Shown: positions 35,455 through 44,001, counted from the first letter of the stretch. The stretch: DNA of 59,265 nt from an uncultured Cryomorphaceae bacterium (GCA_913049845.1 CAJWZE010000005.1:1-59265), one strand, 5' to 3'. Notes: a model not told the origin generated them from the sequence alone. Numbers and translations are program-made.

Positions 35455-36363
35455 ATGCTACAACAGTTCGATCCAAGAAATAAAGAAATCCAAGTTTGGG
35501 TAGGCGACGGTTTGATTCACCGCGATTCTGCGAAGGTCAGTGTTTTCGACAGTTCGGTGCAAGGCGGCGATGCCGTTTGGGAAGGAATGCGTGTTTACAA
35601 ACACGGCGTGTATTGCCTTGAAAGACATCTCGATCGCTTGGAAGATAGCGCCCTAGCAATGGCTTTTGAAGGTGTACCGTCGCGCGAGTTTATTGGAAAA
35701 GCCATTCGTGCTACCCTTGAGGCTAATGGTATGATTGACGATACACACATTCGTTTGACCTTGACAAGGGGAGAGAAGGTGACCTCGGGGATGGACCCTC
35801 GATTGAATCAAATGGGGTGTACGCTGATTGTTTTGGCCGAATGGAAACCGCCTGTCTACGACAATGAAAAGGGTATACGAATCATCACCTCGGCCATCCG
35901 TCGAAATAGTCCGATGCATTTAGATTCGAAGATTCACCACAATAATTTGATCAATAACATCTTGGCGAAGATTCAGGCGAATCAGGCAGGAGTCGATTCT
36001 GCTTTAATGCTCGATAACCAAGGATTTATCGCAGAGATGAACGGGGCGAATATTTTTATGGTAAAAAACGGCAAGATTTTGACGCCTACCGCGGATGCTT
36101 GTTTGCACGGCATTACGCGGGGGTTGGTGTTGGAATTGGCCAGAGCGCATGATATGGTTGTGGAAGAACGCAATATCTCTTTGACTGAGCTGTATTCGGC
36201 AGACGAGGCTTTTGGCACGGGATCGATGGGAGAATTGACCCCGATTACTGAAGTGGACGGCAGATCCTTGGTAAACAGGGCAGGACCCAAGGTGACCCAA
36301 CAGCTTGTTAAAATATTTGAAGCCACCCACCAGAAGTTGAGCACTCCGGTGGCCAATTTGTAA
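35455..36363 (+). CDS. PLP-dependent class IV aminotransferase (BCAT/D-amino-acid aminotransferase-like)
   Basis: 302 residues, fold type IV. Catalytic lysine Lys159 in HLDSKIHHNNLINNIL, the phosphate-cup Glu194 in FIAEMNGANIF, and the glycine-containing loop FGTGSMGELTPI near the C-terminus. The N-terminal VWVGDGLIHRDSAKVSVFDS is typical of the family. Substrate cannot be assigned: members include branched-chain transaminases, D-alanine transaminases and 4-amino-4-deoxychorismate lyases. Its tight pairing with the sulfotransferase-like gene, not with ilv/leu or folate genes, suggests a specialised role. Confidence 0.88.
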   Translation: MLQQFDPRNKEIQVWVGDGLIHRDSAKVSVFDSSVQGGDAVWEGMRVYKHGVYCLERHLDRLEDSALAMAFEGVPSREFIGKAIRATLEANGMIDDTHIRLTLTRGEKVTSGMDPRLNQMGCTLIVLAEWKPPVYDNEKGIRIITSAIRRNSPMHLDSKIHHNNLINNILAKIQANQAGVDSALMLDNQGFIAEMNGANIFMVKNGKILTPTADACLHGITRGLVLELARAHDMVVEERNISLTELYSADEAFGTGSMGELTPITEVDGRSLVNRAGPKVTQQLVKIFEATHQKLSTPVANL

Positions 36364-36388
36364 CTTGCAGCAAACCTCAATAAGACCA

Positions 36389-37648
36389 ATGAAAAAGATC
36401 TTTGTCCTTAGTTTTGCCCTGCTGAGTATTGTGCTTCCCGCGCAAGAAATACCGACAATTTCAGGCTGTTTCACTAACCTACCAGACACGATATCGACCA
36501 TCAAGATTGCCTTTTTAAAGGGTAATGGTCTCTCAGTTAAGGCGGAGTATTCACTTCAAGACGGTTGCTTTTCGGGTGTTTGGGAACATGCTGAACAGGG
36601 TATTTTCATAGCTTATATTTCCGTATCTCATACTTTTGATTTTGTGATTTCAGAGGGTAATGTTCATCTAGAAGGCGACTACAATAATATCCAAGCGACG
36701 GTTCGTCAAGGCCCTGGTCACGATGATTTTGCAGGATTTAAAGCACTACTAAGTACTGGCCCAAATGAGAATCAGATTCGTGAGTACCTCTTGGGTATGA
36801 AGGACGCAGGCCTCAAGGAATTCCTATTGCCACAGCTGTTGCCGCTGAATCCGGATACCAATTTGTATTGGTTGCGCGGGCATTTTTGGGACTATACCAA
36901 CTTGCTATCTTCCAACACCTTAATTAATCCCTTTTTCGAGAAAAATAGAGATCTCTATTTTGACCAAATCCTAGGTCACGATCCCGATACCATCATTAGC
37001 TACTTAAATGCACTTTTTTCGCAACCGATGGAAGAGGATGTCAAAAAGGTGCTCGTTTCAACGGCAACCTATAAATACGAGACCTCAAAGTATATGGGTG
37101 AGGACGAGGTCTTTGTTTGGTTGGTACAAAAATTCTACAATCGCGGTTATGCTGATTGGATGTCCAAGGAAGATTTGGGGAAAATTAGGGAAAAGTCGGA
37201 GGGGCTAGCTACAGAGCTAATCGGTAATCCAGCACGCGACTTCGCGTTTGACACAAAAGATATGGGGCGCATTAAACTTAGCGAGGTGCAAAGCCCCGTG
37301 ACCATTTTGTATTTTTGGGACAGTGAATGCGGACATTGTAGGAAGGAGACGCCTCGATTGAAAGAATTGTACGATGAATACAAGGATAAGGGTGTTGAGG
37401 TTGTAGCCATAACGCTTGAGAATGAATTCACGGGATGGAAAAAGTACATTGATGAGTATAATCTCAATTGGATCAATGGATTTGAAAGCGATTTTGACCG
37501 CCCGAATTTCCTTTGGTACTATTATATCCCATCCACGCCCAAGAAGCTCATCTTGGATGCTGATAAGAAGATTATCGCCAAGAACCTAGATGTGGAAACG
37601 ACGATGCGTACCTTCTTAGACGATTACCTAGCTGGGAGGGTCGATTAA
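36389..37648 (+). CDS. Periplasmic thioredoxin-fold oxidoreductase (TlpA-like, with N-terminal DUF4369-type domain)
   Basis: 419 residues from ATG 36389 (signal peptide MKKIFVLSFALLSIVLPAQ). The first half (about 20-130) is beta-rich and resembles the DUF4369-like region often found before such proteins; a helical middle part (about 130-285, DUF5106-like) follows. The C-terminal domain (about 285-419) is a thioredoxin fold with active site CGHC (314-317), preceded by VTILYFWDSE. It would reduce or isomerise disulfides or reduce peroxides outside the cytoplasm. It starts 25 bases after the aminotransferase stop and may be on the same transcript, though its role need not be shared. Confidence 0.85.
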   Translation: MKKIFVLSFALLSIVLPAQEIPTISGCFTNLPDTISTIKIAFLKGNGLSVKAEYSLQDGCFSGVWEHAEQGIFIAYISVSHTFDFVISEGNVHLEGDYNNIQATVRQGPGHDDFAGFKALLSTGPNENQIREYLLGMKDAGLKEFLLPQLLPLNPDTNLYWLRGHFWDYTNLLSSNTLINPFFEKNRDLYFDQILGHDPDTIISYLNALFSQPMEEDVKKVLVSTATYKYETSKYMGEDEVFVWLVQKFYNRGYADWMSKEDLGKIREKSEGLATELIGNPARDFAFDTKDMGRIKLSEVQSPVTILYFWDSECGHCRKETPRLKELYDEYKDKGVEVVAITLENEFTGWKKYIDEYNLNWINGFESDFDRPNFLWYYYIPSTPKKLILDADKKIIAKNLDVETTMRTFLDDYLAGRVD

Positions 37649-37655
37649 TAGTCTT

Positions 37656-37663
37656 TATTTTTG
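37656..37663 (+). promoter_or_regulatory. -7 box TATTTTTG for the 37690 gene
   Basis: Perfect TAnnTTTG, 26 bases before ATG 37690 in the short AT-rich gap after the oxidoreductase gene; no -33 match. Confidence 0.35.
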
Positions 37664-37689
37664 TATATTTAATTGATAATCAATCAAAT

Positions 37690-38229
37690 ATGAGAAACAC
37701 AATCATTGTTTTACCTTTCCTATTACTGCTTTCCTTTTCCTTAAGTGCTAGTACCAATCCTTATGTATTTGGCATATTAGACACTTGTGGTTACGACATA
37801 GAATGCAGTATCGAATACGATTTTTCAGAGGCCTATCTTTCTGATGTTCCCGGGGTCAGATCATATTCGTTTTCTTGCGACTCATACACAGCTCGCGGTA
37901 CCTTGAATATGGAAAATGGTGATTCCATTTATGCTGAACAAAGTGCGTGCCACCACTTTTCTTGGAAGGCTGTTCTAGTCACTGAACGAGAAATCGTTGA
38001 TTTCAATGGAGCTATTCTTGAGTTTGCGGCACTCTTTGAATACCACATGCAATTTAACTACATAAAAGCTACGATTGATGGTAGGTCTATTGTTGAGCGT
38101 GCACCGGAGGGATTATACCAAGAAATACGCGTGGTAGATCCTAATGATTATCTACAAGATTTTTATATCATTCTTAAAGAAGATCGGCGTGGTAGAGATG
38201 TAATTGAGATTTCTTATTATGGCGGATAA
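37690..38229 (+). CDS. Small secreted protein, unknown function
   Basis: 179 residues with a clear signal peptide (MRNTIIVLPFLLLLSFSLSAS, cleavage about 20). The mature protein is acidic, has several cysteines (CGYDIEC, SFSCDSY, SACHHF) that could form disulfides, and alternates polar and aromatic residues as in beta-sheet proteins. I recognise no family. It stands alone with its own promoter box; 260 AT-rich bases follow without a gene, ending at the promoter of the OmpA lipoprotein. It could be a poorly conserved envelope or exported protein. Confidence 0.65.
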   Translation: MRNTIIVLPFLLLLSFSLSASTNPYVFGILDTCGYDIECSIEYDFSEAYLSDVPGVRSYSFSCDSYTARGTLNMENGDSIYAEQSACHHFSWKAVLVTEREIVDFNGAILEFAALFEYHMQFNYIKATIDGRSIVERAPEGLYQEIRVVDPNDYLQDFYIILKEDRRGRDVIEISYYGG

Positions 38230-38434
38230 TAAATAGGGGCCATATTGGAGCGAAAAGCTCTTCTTTAAAAGACATATTTACCGGACGTTAATCTTACGTT
38301 TATTTGCAACCTGTACTTTTTTATTCTTTGAAAGTTTACATCAGCACTTGTTGTATTACTTGGATTAAGTCCTTTTTTTCTTATAATTAAGACTTAATAC
38401 TCTGAAAACAAGCTAAAATTGGGTTAACTCTCAC

Positions 38435-38464
38435 TTTGAGAGGTCAATTTGTTTCTTATTTTTA
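38435..38464 (+). promoter_or_regulatory. Candidate promoter of the OmpA lipoprotein gene
   Basis: TTTG at 38435-38438, 18-base spacer, TATTTTTA at 38457-38464 (one mismatch to TAnnTTTG). This is the best two-part match in the window; leader about 20 bases. Confidence 0.5.
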
Positions 38465-38490
38465 CGTTACAGGAATCCAAAAGAGAAAAA

Positions 38491-39315
38491 ATGAAAAAGG
38501 TATTCGTTTTCGCTGCCGCAGCTGCATTGACATTGTCAAGCTGTGTAAGCAAGCAGAAATATGTTGAGTTGGAAGAAATGCAGAAAGCAACTTCTGATAA
38601 ATTGAGCAACACTAAAATGGAATTGGCTGCAGCAACTGCAGAGAAGAATGCACAAGCAGCTGAATTAGCTTCTTTGCGTGCAACATCTTCAGATTTGATG
38701 AAGCAGGTAGGTGACCTTACTCGTATGAGCGCTACAAACGCTGAAAACATGGAAAAGACACTTGAAAGCATCAACGAGAAAGAGGTAACGATTACAAACC
38801 TTCAAGACGCAATGAACCGTAAGGACAGCGTAACATTGGCTTTAGTTACTTCATTGAAAGGTGCCCTAGGCGATATGAACGACGAAGATGTTCAGATCAG
38901 CGTAGAGAAAGGTGTGGTGTATGTAAACTTGTCTGATAAGTTGATGTTCCGTCCAGGTTCAGCATACGTTAGTAAGGACGCTAAGACTGTTCTAGGTAAA
39001 GTAGCTAAGATTATGGCTGCAAAACCAAACCTAGAAATCTTGGTTGAAGGTCACACGGATACTGATCCAATTGCTACAGACTGCATCAAGGACAACTGGG
39101 AGTTGAGTGCACATCGTGCAACTAACATTGTACGTGTTTTACAGAACGACTTCGAGATTGCTCCAGAGCGTATGTCTGCCGCTGGTCGTGGTGAGTACAT
39201 TCCTGTTGCTTCAAACGATACACGCGATGGCCGCGCGGCAAACCGTCGTACTCGTATAGTAGTTCTTCCTAAGTTGGATGAATTCAACAAAATGATTGAA
39301 GAAGGTTTGAAATAA
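38491..39315 (+). CDS. OmpA-family peptidoglycan-binding lipoprotein
   Basis: 274 residues from ATG 38491. The lipobox TLSSC puts lipidation at Cys18. A coiled-coil segment (about 22-125, KQKYVELEEMQKATSDKLSN onward, Ala/Glu/Lys rich) leads to an OmpA C-terminal domain (about 150-265) with GHTDTDPI, NWELSAHRATNIV and the closing NRRTRIVVLP. Such proteins tie the outer membrane to peptidoglycan. Codon usage is strongly biased, as in abundant proteins. It is a single-gene unit with a strong terminator. Confidence 0.92.
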   Translation: MKKVFVFAAAAALTLSSCVSKQKYVELEEMQKATSDKLSNTKMELAAATAEKNAQAAELASLRATSSDLMKQVGDLTRMSATNAENMEKTLESINEKEVTITNLQDAMNRKDSVTLALVTSLKGALGDMNDEDVQISVEKGVVYVNLSDKLMFRPGSAYVSKDAKTVLGKVAKIMAAKPNLEILVEGHTDTDPIATDCIKDNWELSAHRATNIVRVLQNDFEIAPERMSAAGRGEYIPVASNDTRDGRAANRRTRIVVLPKLDEFNKMIEEGLK

Positions 39316-39336
39316 TCAATTCTTACGAGCATAAGG

Positions 39337-39366
39337 AAGCCCGGTGTACATACACCGGGCTTTTTT
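39337..39366 (+). terminator. Intrinsic terminator after OmpA lipoprotein
   Basis: Perfect 12-bp stem AAGCCCGGTGTA / TACACCGGGCTT, loop CA, followed by TTTT. Confidence 0.9.
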
Positions 39367-39399
39367 GTAGCTTAACCTATATCTGAAACAAACAAAAAA

Positions 39400-39699
39400 A
39401 TGAATTACTTTATTATGGGTGGCCCGCTCTTTATGGGGATACTAACATTAATATGTATTGCTATGCTGTTGGCATTTTTCTTGAAAAAGAACTTAGTAAA
39501 GCAACTTGGATTACTAGCCATAGCCGTAGGGTTCTTAGGTCAAATGTTTGGACTCTTTGGAGCATTTGAAGCCATAGAATCTGCGGGAGGCATTAGTCTA
39601 CCGATGCTAGCTGGCGGATTGAAAGTGAGTAGCATCGCATCAATATACGGGCTCTTGATTTATACCATATCCCTTTTACTGCGAATGCTTGAAGGCTAG
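39400..39699 (+). CDS. Minimal MotA/TolQ/ExbB-like membrane protein
   Basis: 99 residues with three hydrophobic helices (about 10-28, 34-55, 72-95). The middle-to-end stretch GFLGQMFGLFGAFEAIESAG and GGLKVSSIASIYGLLIYTIS closely follows the conserved proton-channel core of ExbB/TolQ/MotA proteins, but the usual cytoplasmic domain and N-terminal helix are reduced. No ExbD/TolR partner gene is adjacent. It might pair with a distant partner or act alone; function unknown. It lies between two terminators as a monocistronic unit. Confidence 0.72.
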   Translation: MNYFIMGGPLFMGILTLICIAMLLAFFLKKNLVKQLGLLAIAVGFLGQMFGLFGAFEAIESAGGISLPMLAGGLKVSSIASIYGLLIYTISLLLRMLEG

Positions 39700-39711
39700 A
39701 ATATTTAAAAT

Positions 39712-39743
39712 AAAAAAGGCGGCTCGAGAGAGCCGCCTTTTTT
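39712..39743. terminator. Bidirectional terminator between the ExbB-like and small lipoprotein genes
   Basis: AAAAAAGGCGGCTC / GAGCCGCCTTTTTT with GAGA loop; symmetric A- and T-runs. Confidence 0.9.
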
Positions 39744-39759
39744 ATGTTCTTGTACAATG

Positions 39760-39993
39760 TTAAGGACATTCTACACGTCTTACCATCAAATAGGCATTTC
39801 CACCGCTGACGGTAGAATCGATAATACCAGCATCTAAACACGTGTCTTGTGCAACGGTAGTCGAGTAATCCAATACCCACCCGCCTAGTGCAGTATTTGT
39901 GTAATTATCTAGGATTAAATCACAGTCGCAAGTTCTTGTACACGAGGCTAGGAACAGACCGCTAGCAAATGCAAATAATGCGATTTTCTTCAT
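39760..39993 (-). CDS. Small Cys-containing lipoprotein, unknown function
   Basis: 77 residues. Signal MKKIALFAFASGLFLASC with lipobox LASC (Cys18), then CTRTCDCDLILDNYTNT and a Thr/Asp/Gly-rich tail. Five further cysteines could form disulfides. No family recognised. It is a single gene with its own terminator, directly downstream of a gap after the PafA gene; the start is well placed at the signal peptide. Confidence 0.65.
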   Translation of the reverse strand: MKKIALFAFASGLFLASCTRTCDCDLILDNYTNTALGGWVLDYSTTVAQDTCLDAGIIDSTVSGGNAYLMVRRVECP

Positions 39994-40065
39994 AATAAAT
40001 AGCCTTTAGTTTTTCTGAGTTACTGAAAATACTAAACTTTATCTAATCTATAAGGATCAGTCTTA

Positions 40066-41643
40066 TTATTCTACGAGACTATTGGGTGCGTACGGAAGAT
40101 TACATTTTTCAGCCACCTTGTCCACGATGTTGGTGACATCGACACGTTTATTGCTTTCGCCACTTTTGATACCGCTTCCCATGAGTAAGAAAGGAACATG
40201 AGTATCGTATAGATACCCTGAACCGTGCGTAGAACCATATGGACCGTAGAATATGCAGTTGGGTTGAAGGGTAAAAATGAGCTCACCGCCAAACCTGCTT
40301 TGATGGCCTTCGTGAAGCAATTCCAGTAAGGCGTCATTCGCGCTATTGCGCACTTCGGAAGCGGTATAAACACGCATGAAAGGATCAGTAGCCTCAACCA
40401 ATAACGCAATCTTATTGGCGCGTTCTTTGGCCCAGCTATTCAAGTGAATGTGGTGGTTGAAGATCTTGAATACTGCATTTTCAATACCTAGTTCTTCTTG
40501 AATACGTTCGTTAATATCTCCAATAACATCAGCATTCTGGAAATTACGCACCCCTAGACCATAATAAGCCAAGTGATTTGGATTTTCTGAAGCACCATGG
40601 TCTGCTGTTAAGTAAATGACATACGCATCACGACCTACCGCCTTGTCTAGCTTCTTAATGAGCTTGCCTAGTTGACGGTCCAATTTCAAATACATATCAT
40701 GCACTTCACGTGAGCGTACCCCAAAGGTGTGTCCGGCATAGTCAGTAGAGGAGAAGCTCACACCCAAGAAATCAGTATACTTATCCTTACCTAGTTCTTC
40801 TTTTTCTAAAAGCAACAAGGCCATATCGAGCACCAGTTCATTACCTACAGGTGTGTTCTTTAGCGACCCTAATCCGCGTGTCTGGATCAATTGCTTCAAA
40901 TCATATGGAAAGCTTGACGTACCCTTGTTCAACTTTGGCTCGTACGGATTTTCATCTGCTAAGCTTTCGTCGTATTTACGCTCAGCCATCTCTAACTTCC
41001 AATCCTTCTTTGCCATATCCATAGCATGCTCTTTCTCATTGTATTTCTCTACGTAATCTGGAAGTTCGTCGCAATAGTAGCTGCTGCTCACAAAGTGCAG
41101 CTTATTATCAAGCCAAAACGCGCCATCCGCAAAGTGACCAGCAGGGAATATAGCTCCACGATCCTTTACGCTCACACCGTAGCTCTTTCCACGGTGGTTT
41201 GTGTGTAATTTGATTCCGTCAGAAAAAGTCAATGCACGTAAGTTCTTTGGCGAACGGCGAGAGGAACTTTCAATGGTTCCAATCGGGCTGACCGTGGTAT
41301 CCTCCGCACAATACATCTCGTACTGACTCTCCTTCACCCACCAATCGTTGGCTACAATGCCGTGGTACTTTGGAGTAGTTCCTGTTGATATTGATGCGTG
41401 TCCAGGCCCTGTGTAGTTCGGAATGTAATTGTAGTGCGCGTTGCGGTACACTTTACCTTCATCAAGAAGAATACGAAATCCACCATCTTCGGCAAATTGA
41501 TGGTTAAAACGCTGCAGATATTCTGCGCGCATTTGATCAACTACTACTTGCACGACCAGTTTAGGCTGTGCCTGAACGCTTATTCCGATTAGGAGGACAA
41601 CTGCTGCTCCAACCGATCTTTTTTTATTTGAATATCTTCCCAT
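40066..41643 (-). CDS. pafA: Alkaline phosphatase PafA-type
   Basis: 525-residue periplasmic phosphomonoesterase of the alkaline phosphatase superfamily, common in Bacteroidota for phosphate scavenging. Signal segment about 10-26 (SVGAAVVLLIGISVQAQ). Active-site elements agree with the characterised PafA enzyme: Asp36 in VVVDQMRAEYL, nucleophile Thr78 in NYTGPGHASISTG, Asn99 in GIVANDWW, and a Lys-Asp-Arg triplet in GVSVKDRGAIFP (the K..R pair that marks monoesterases), plus metal ligands in LTADHGASE and YGSTHGSGY. The ATG lies inside the upstream ABC-F gene (55-base overlap). No Pho-box is visible. Confidence 0.9.
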   Translation of the reverse strand: MGRYSNKKRSVGAAVVLLIGISVQAQPKLVVQVVVDQMRAEYLQRFNHQFAEDGGFRILLDEGKVYRNAHYNYIPNYTGPGHASISTGTTPKYHGIVANDWWVKESQYEMYCAEDTTVSPIGTIESSSRRSPKNLRALTFSDGIKLHTNHRGKSYGVSVKDRGAIFPAGHFADGAFWLDNKLHFVSSSYYCDELPDYVEKYNEKEHAMDMAKKDWKLEMAERKYDESLADENPYEPKLNKGTSSFPYDLKQLIQTRGLGSLKNTPVGNELVLDMALLLLEKEELGKDKYTDFLGVSFSSTDYAGHTFGVRSREVHDMYLKLDRQLGKLIKKLDKAVGRDAYVIYLTADHGASENPNHLAYYGLGVRNFQNADVIGDINERIQEELGIENAVFKIFNHHIHLNSWAKERANKIALLVEATDPFMRVYTASEVRNSANDALLELLHEGHQSRFGGELIFTLQPNCIFYGPYGSTHGSGYLYDTHVPFLLMGSGIKSGESNKRVDVTNIVDKVAEKCNLPYAPNSLVE

Positions 41644-43547
41644 AGGCTCATCTTGGAGGCTAGCTCCTCTTTTTTTTTCTCGTATTTTGGATAGAAATCA
41701 GGGTCTTTGATTAGCTCCATGTAGCTATCTGCGTCTGCTAATTTCGCATCCCAATCTTCCAAGGTCATCTCTAAGTTCTCAATTTCCGCTTCAACATCGG
41801 CCAACTTTCGCGATAAACTGCGGATATCTTTCTCAAGCTGCTTCCGCTCCTGATAACTGATTCGCCCATTATCGTTCTTTTGCGCCTTCTTCGATTTCTT
41901 TTCTGTGGCTGATTTTACCTCGACTGCCCGCATATTTTCCATCTTACGCTGCTTAAGGTAATAGTCAATCCCACCGAGTAATATTTTTACACGCTCATTT
42001 CTAAACTCCACAGTTTTCGTGACTAGCCCTTCCAAGAACTCGCGGTCGTGACTTACCACAAGCAATGTTCCATTAAAAGACAACAACCGCTGCTTCAGAA
42101 CATCCTTACTGTTCATGTCAAGGTGGTTCGTCGGCTCATCCATTACCAAGAAGTTAATAGGTTTCAGCAAGAGTTTACACAGCGCCAATCGACCGCGCTC
42201 TCCTCCGCTTAAGACCTTCACCTTTTTCTCCACGTCTTCACCACGGAACATAAACGATCCCAACACACTTCTTGCATTCTTGCGCATTTCCTCAGGCGAT
42301 GCATTCTCAATGGTCTGAAGAGCCGTCAAATTTCCGTCCAATTCGTCCGCCTGTTCCTGTGCGAAGTAACCCACTTGAACATTATGTCCAAGCTCGAGAA
42401 TTCCCTCCGCACTAATCTCTTTCAAGAGCGCCTTTACCAAAGTCGATTTTCCCTGTCCGTTCTGACCGATAAAGGCCACGCGATCTCCGCGCTCAATTTC
42501 TAAATCAACACCGTGAAGCACTAAATTCTCACCATAGGCTTTCCGCACGCCTTCTGCTTTGGCAACAACCTTCCCAGACCTTGGGGCTGGCTGAAACTTA
42601 AAATGCATAGCTGAGGTATCTTCATGGTCTACCTCAACGCGTTCCATACGTTCAAGTTTCTTAATCAAACTCTGGGCAAAGGAGGCCTTAGAAGCTTTCG
42701 CGCGGAAGCGCTCAATCAACTCTTCTGTTTGCTTAATCTCTTTTTCCTGATTTTTTGCGGTGGCCAATTGTTTTTCGCGTAAATCTGCACGGAGTTCCAC
42801 GTATCTGGTATAAGGGGCATGAAAATCATAGGCCTTGCCTAGTGTAATCTCTATAGTACGGGTAGTTACATTATCCAAAAAGGTACGATCGTGACTGACC
42901 ACCATCAACGTCTGATTGCTCTCACTCAAATATTTCTCAAGCCACATAATACTTTCGATATCGAGGTGGTTGGTGGGCTCATCCAAAAGAAGCAATTCTG
43001 ATTTCTGTAAGAGCAATCGCGCCAATTCTGCTCGCATTCGCCACCCTCCTGAAAAGGTGTACAAAGGCTTCTCGAAGGTTTCGGGAGTAAAGCCTAATCC
43101 CTTAAGGACTATTTCTACATCGGCATCAATGCTATCTCCTCCTATGAGGCCGAAGCGCTCGCTGAGCTCGCTTAGCTCATTAATCAGATTAGCATAGCTA
43201 TCACTTTCATAATCGGTGCGGACTTCAAATTCCTTATTGATCTCCTCAATACGCGTATTAATAAGTGTCAATTCGTCGAAAGCGCTGCGAGCAATCTCTA
43301 CAATGCTCTTGTCCATATCAATTTTCAGGTCCTGACGCAGAAAACCAATCCTCACCTCTTTGGCCTTACTTATTGACCCTTCATCAAGAGAATAATCACC
43401 TGCGATTAATTTTAGGAGCGTCGATTTTCCAGCACCATTTCTCCCCACCAGACCAATTCGGTCTCCTGGATTAATTTGAAATCCTATGGTATCAAATATG
43501 GCACGACCTCCGAAAAATAGCGAGGCTTTGTTCAAGGCTAAAATCAT
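41589..43547 (-). CDS. ABC-F family ATPase (translation/ribosome-associated)
   Basis: 652-residue soluble protein with two tandem ABC ATPase domains and no membrane part. Domain 1: Walker A GRNGAGKST, signature SGGWRMRAELARLLL, Walker B LLLDEPTNHLD. Domain 2: GQNGQGKST, SGGERGRLALCKLLL, LVMDEPTNHLD. Between them is the ABC-F linker (about 240-310, QEKEIKQTEELIERFRAKAS), and a C-terminal coiled coil (about 555-650) rich in Lys/Glu. This is the YdiF/Uup-like layout; such proteins bind the ribosomal E site. There is no sign of an antibiotic-resistance-type long linker. A promoter box lies five bases before the ATG. Confidence 0.92.
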   Translation of the reverse strand: MILALNKASLFFGGRAIFDTIGFQINPGDRIGLVGRNGAGKSTLLKLIAGDYSLDEGSISKAKEVRIGFLRQDLKIDMDKSIVEIARSAFDELTLINTRIEEINKEFEVRTDYESDSYANLINELSELSERFGLIGGDSIDADVEIVLKGLGFTPETFEKPLYTFSGGWRMRAELARLLLQKSELLLLDEPTNHLDIESIMWLEKYLSESNQTLMVVSHDRTFLDNVTTRTIEITLGKAYDFHAPYTRYVELRADLREKQLATAKNQEKEIKQTEELIERFRAKASKASFAQSLIKKLERMERVEVDHEDTSAMHFKFQPAPRSGKVVAKAEGVRKAYGENLVLHGVDLEIERGDRVAFIGQNGQGKSTLVKALLKEISAEGILELGHNVQVGYFAQEQADELDGNLTALQTIENASPEEMRKNARSVLGSFMFRGEDVEKKVKVLSGGERGRLALCKLLLKPINFLVMDEPTNHLDMNSKDVLKQRLLSFNGTLLVVSHDREFLEGLVTKTVEFRNERVKILLGGIDYYLKQRKMENMRAVEVKSATEKKSKKAQKNDNGRISYQERKQLEKDIRSLSRKLADVEAEIENLEMTLEDWDAKLADADSYMELIKDPDFYPKYEKKKEELASKMSLWEDIQIKKDRLEQQLSS

Positions 43548-43552
43548 CGTGA

Positions 43553-43560
43553 CAAAAGTA
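43553..43560 (-). promoter_or_regulatory. -7 box TACTTTTG, five bases before the ABC-F start
   Basis: Minus-strand TAnnTTTG with only GTCACG-type five bases before ATG 43547; predicts a leaderless mRNA. Confidence 0.45.
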
Positions 43561-43584
43561 GCAAAACGAATTGCCTATGTGCCG

Positions 43585-43592
43585 TAATTTTG
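43585..43592 (+). promoter_or_regulatory. -7 box TAATTTTG for the DUF983 gene
   Basis: Perfect TAnnTTTG 25 bases upstream of ATG 43618. Confidence 0.45.
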
Positions 43593-43617
43593 ACCAAACT
43601 AAAGGAACGTTATCATC

Positions 43618-44001
43618 ATGCTCAAGGGAACAAAAGTCTATAGCATTACAAAGAGTAAATGTCCTCGGTGTATGGAAGGAGAGATCTATCCTGATAAAAA
43701 TCCGTACCGATTCAAAACTATGACAGACTTTAATCCACGTTGTAGTGTTTGCGATCAGAACTTCGAACCTGAACCAAACTTCTACTATGGCGCAATGTAT
43801 GTCAGCTATGGATACACAGTTGCAATATTTATCGCCGTATACACTTTCTTAGGAATTTGGATGGACTGGAGTATGTGGTCCACCGTTGGCGCTCTAGCTC
43901 TAATATTGGTAGTCACTGCGCCGATCATATTTAGAATTTCACGAACTACATGGCTCTCACTTTTTGTGAAATACGACAAAAACGTTAATAAAAACGCTTA
44001 G
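43618..44001 (+). CDS. DUF983 membrane protein with zinc-ribbon-like N-terminus
   Basis: 127 residues. N-terminal CPRCMEG and CSVC pairs (about 15-18 and 40-43) would bind a metal, followed by FEPEPNFYYGAMYVSYGYT and two membrane helices (about 58-78, 84-104), as in DUF983. Function unknown; some relatives lie near respiratory genes. It is convergent with the FAD oxidoreductase gene and overlaps it by 17 bases. Confidence 0.85.
   Translation: MLKGTKVYSITKSKCPRCMEGEIYPDKNPYRFKTMTDFNPRCSVCDQNFEPEPNFYYGAMYVSYGYTVAIFIAVYTFLGIWMDWSMWSTVGALALILVVTAPIIFRISRTTWLSLFVKYDKNVNKNA

Noticed and set aside
36004-36504. 166-codon and overlapping 135-codon frames on the minus strand
   Set aside because: Antisense to the aminotransferase and the next gene's start; composition is that of a shadow frame.
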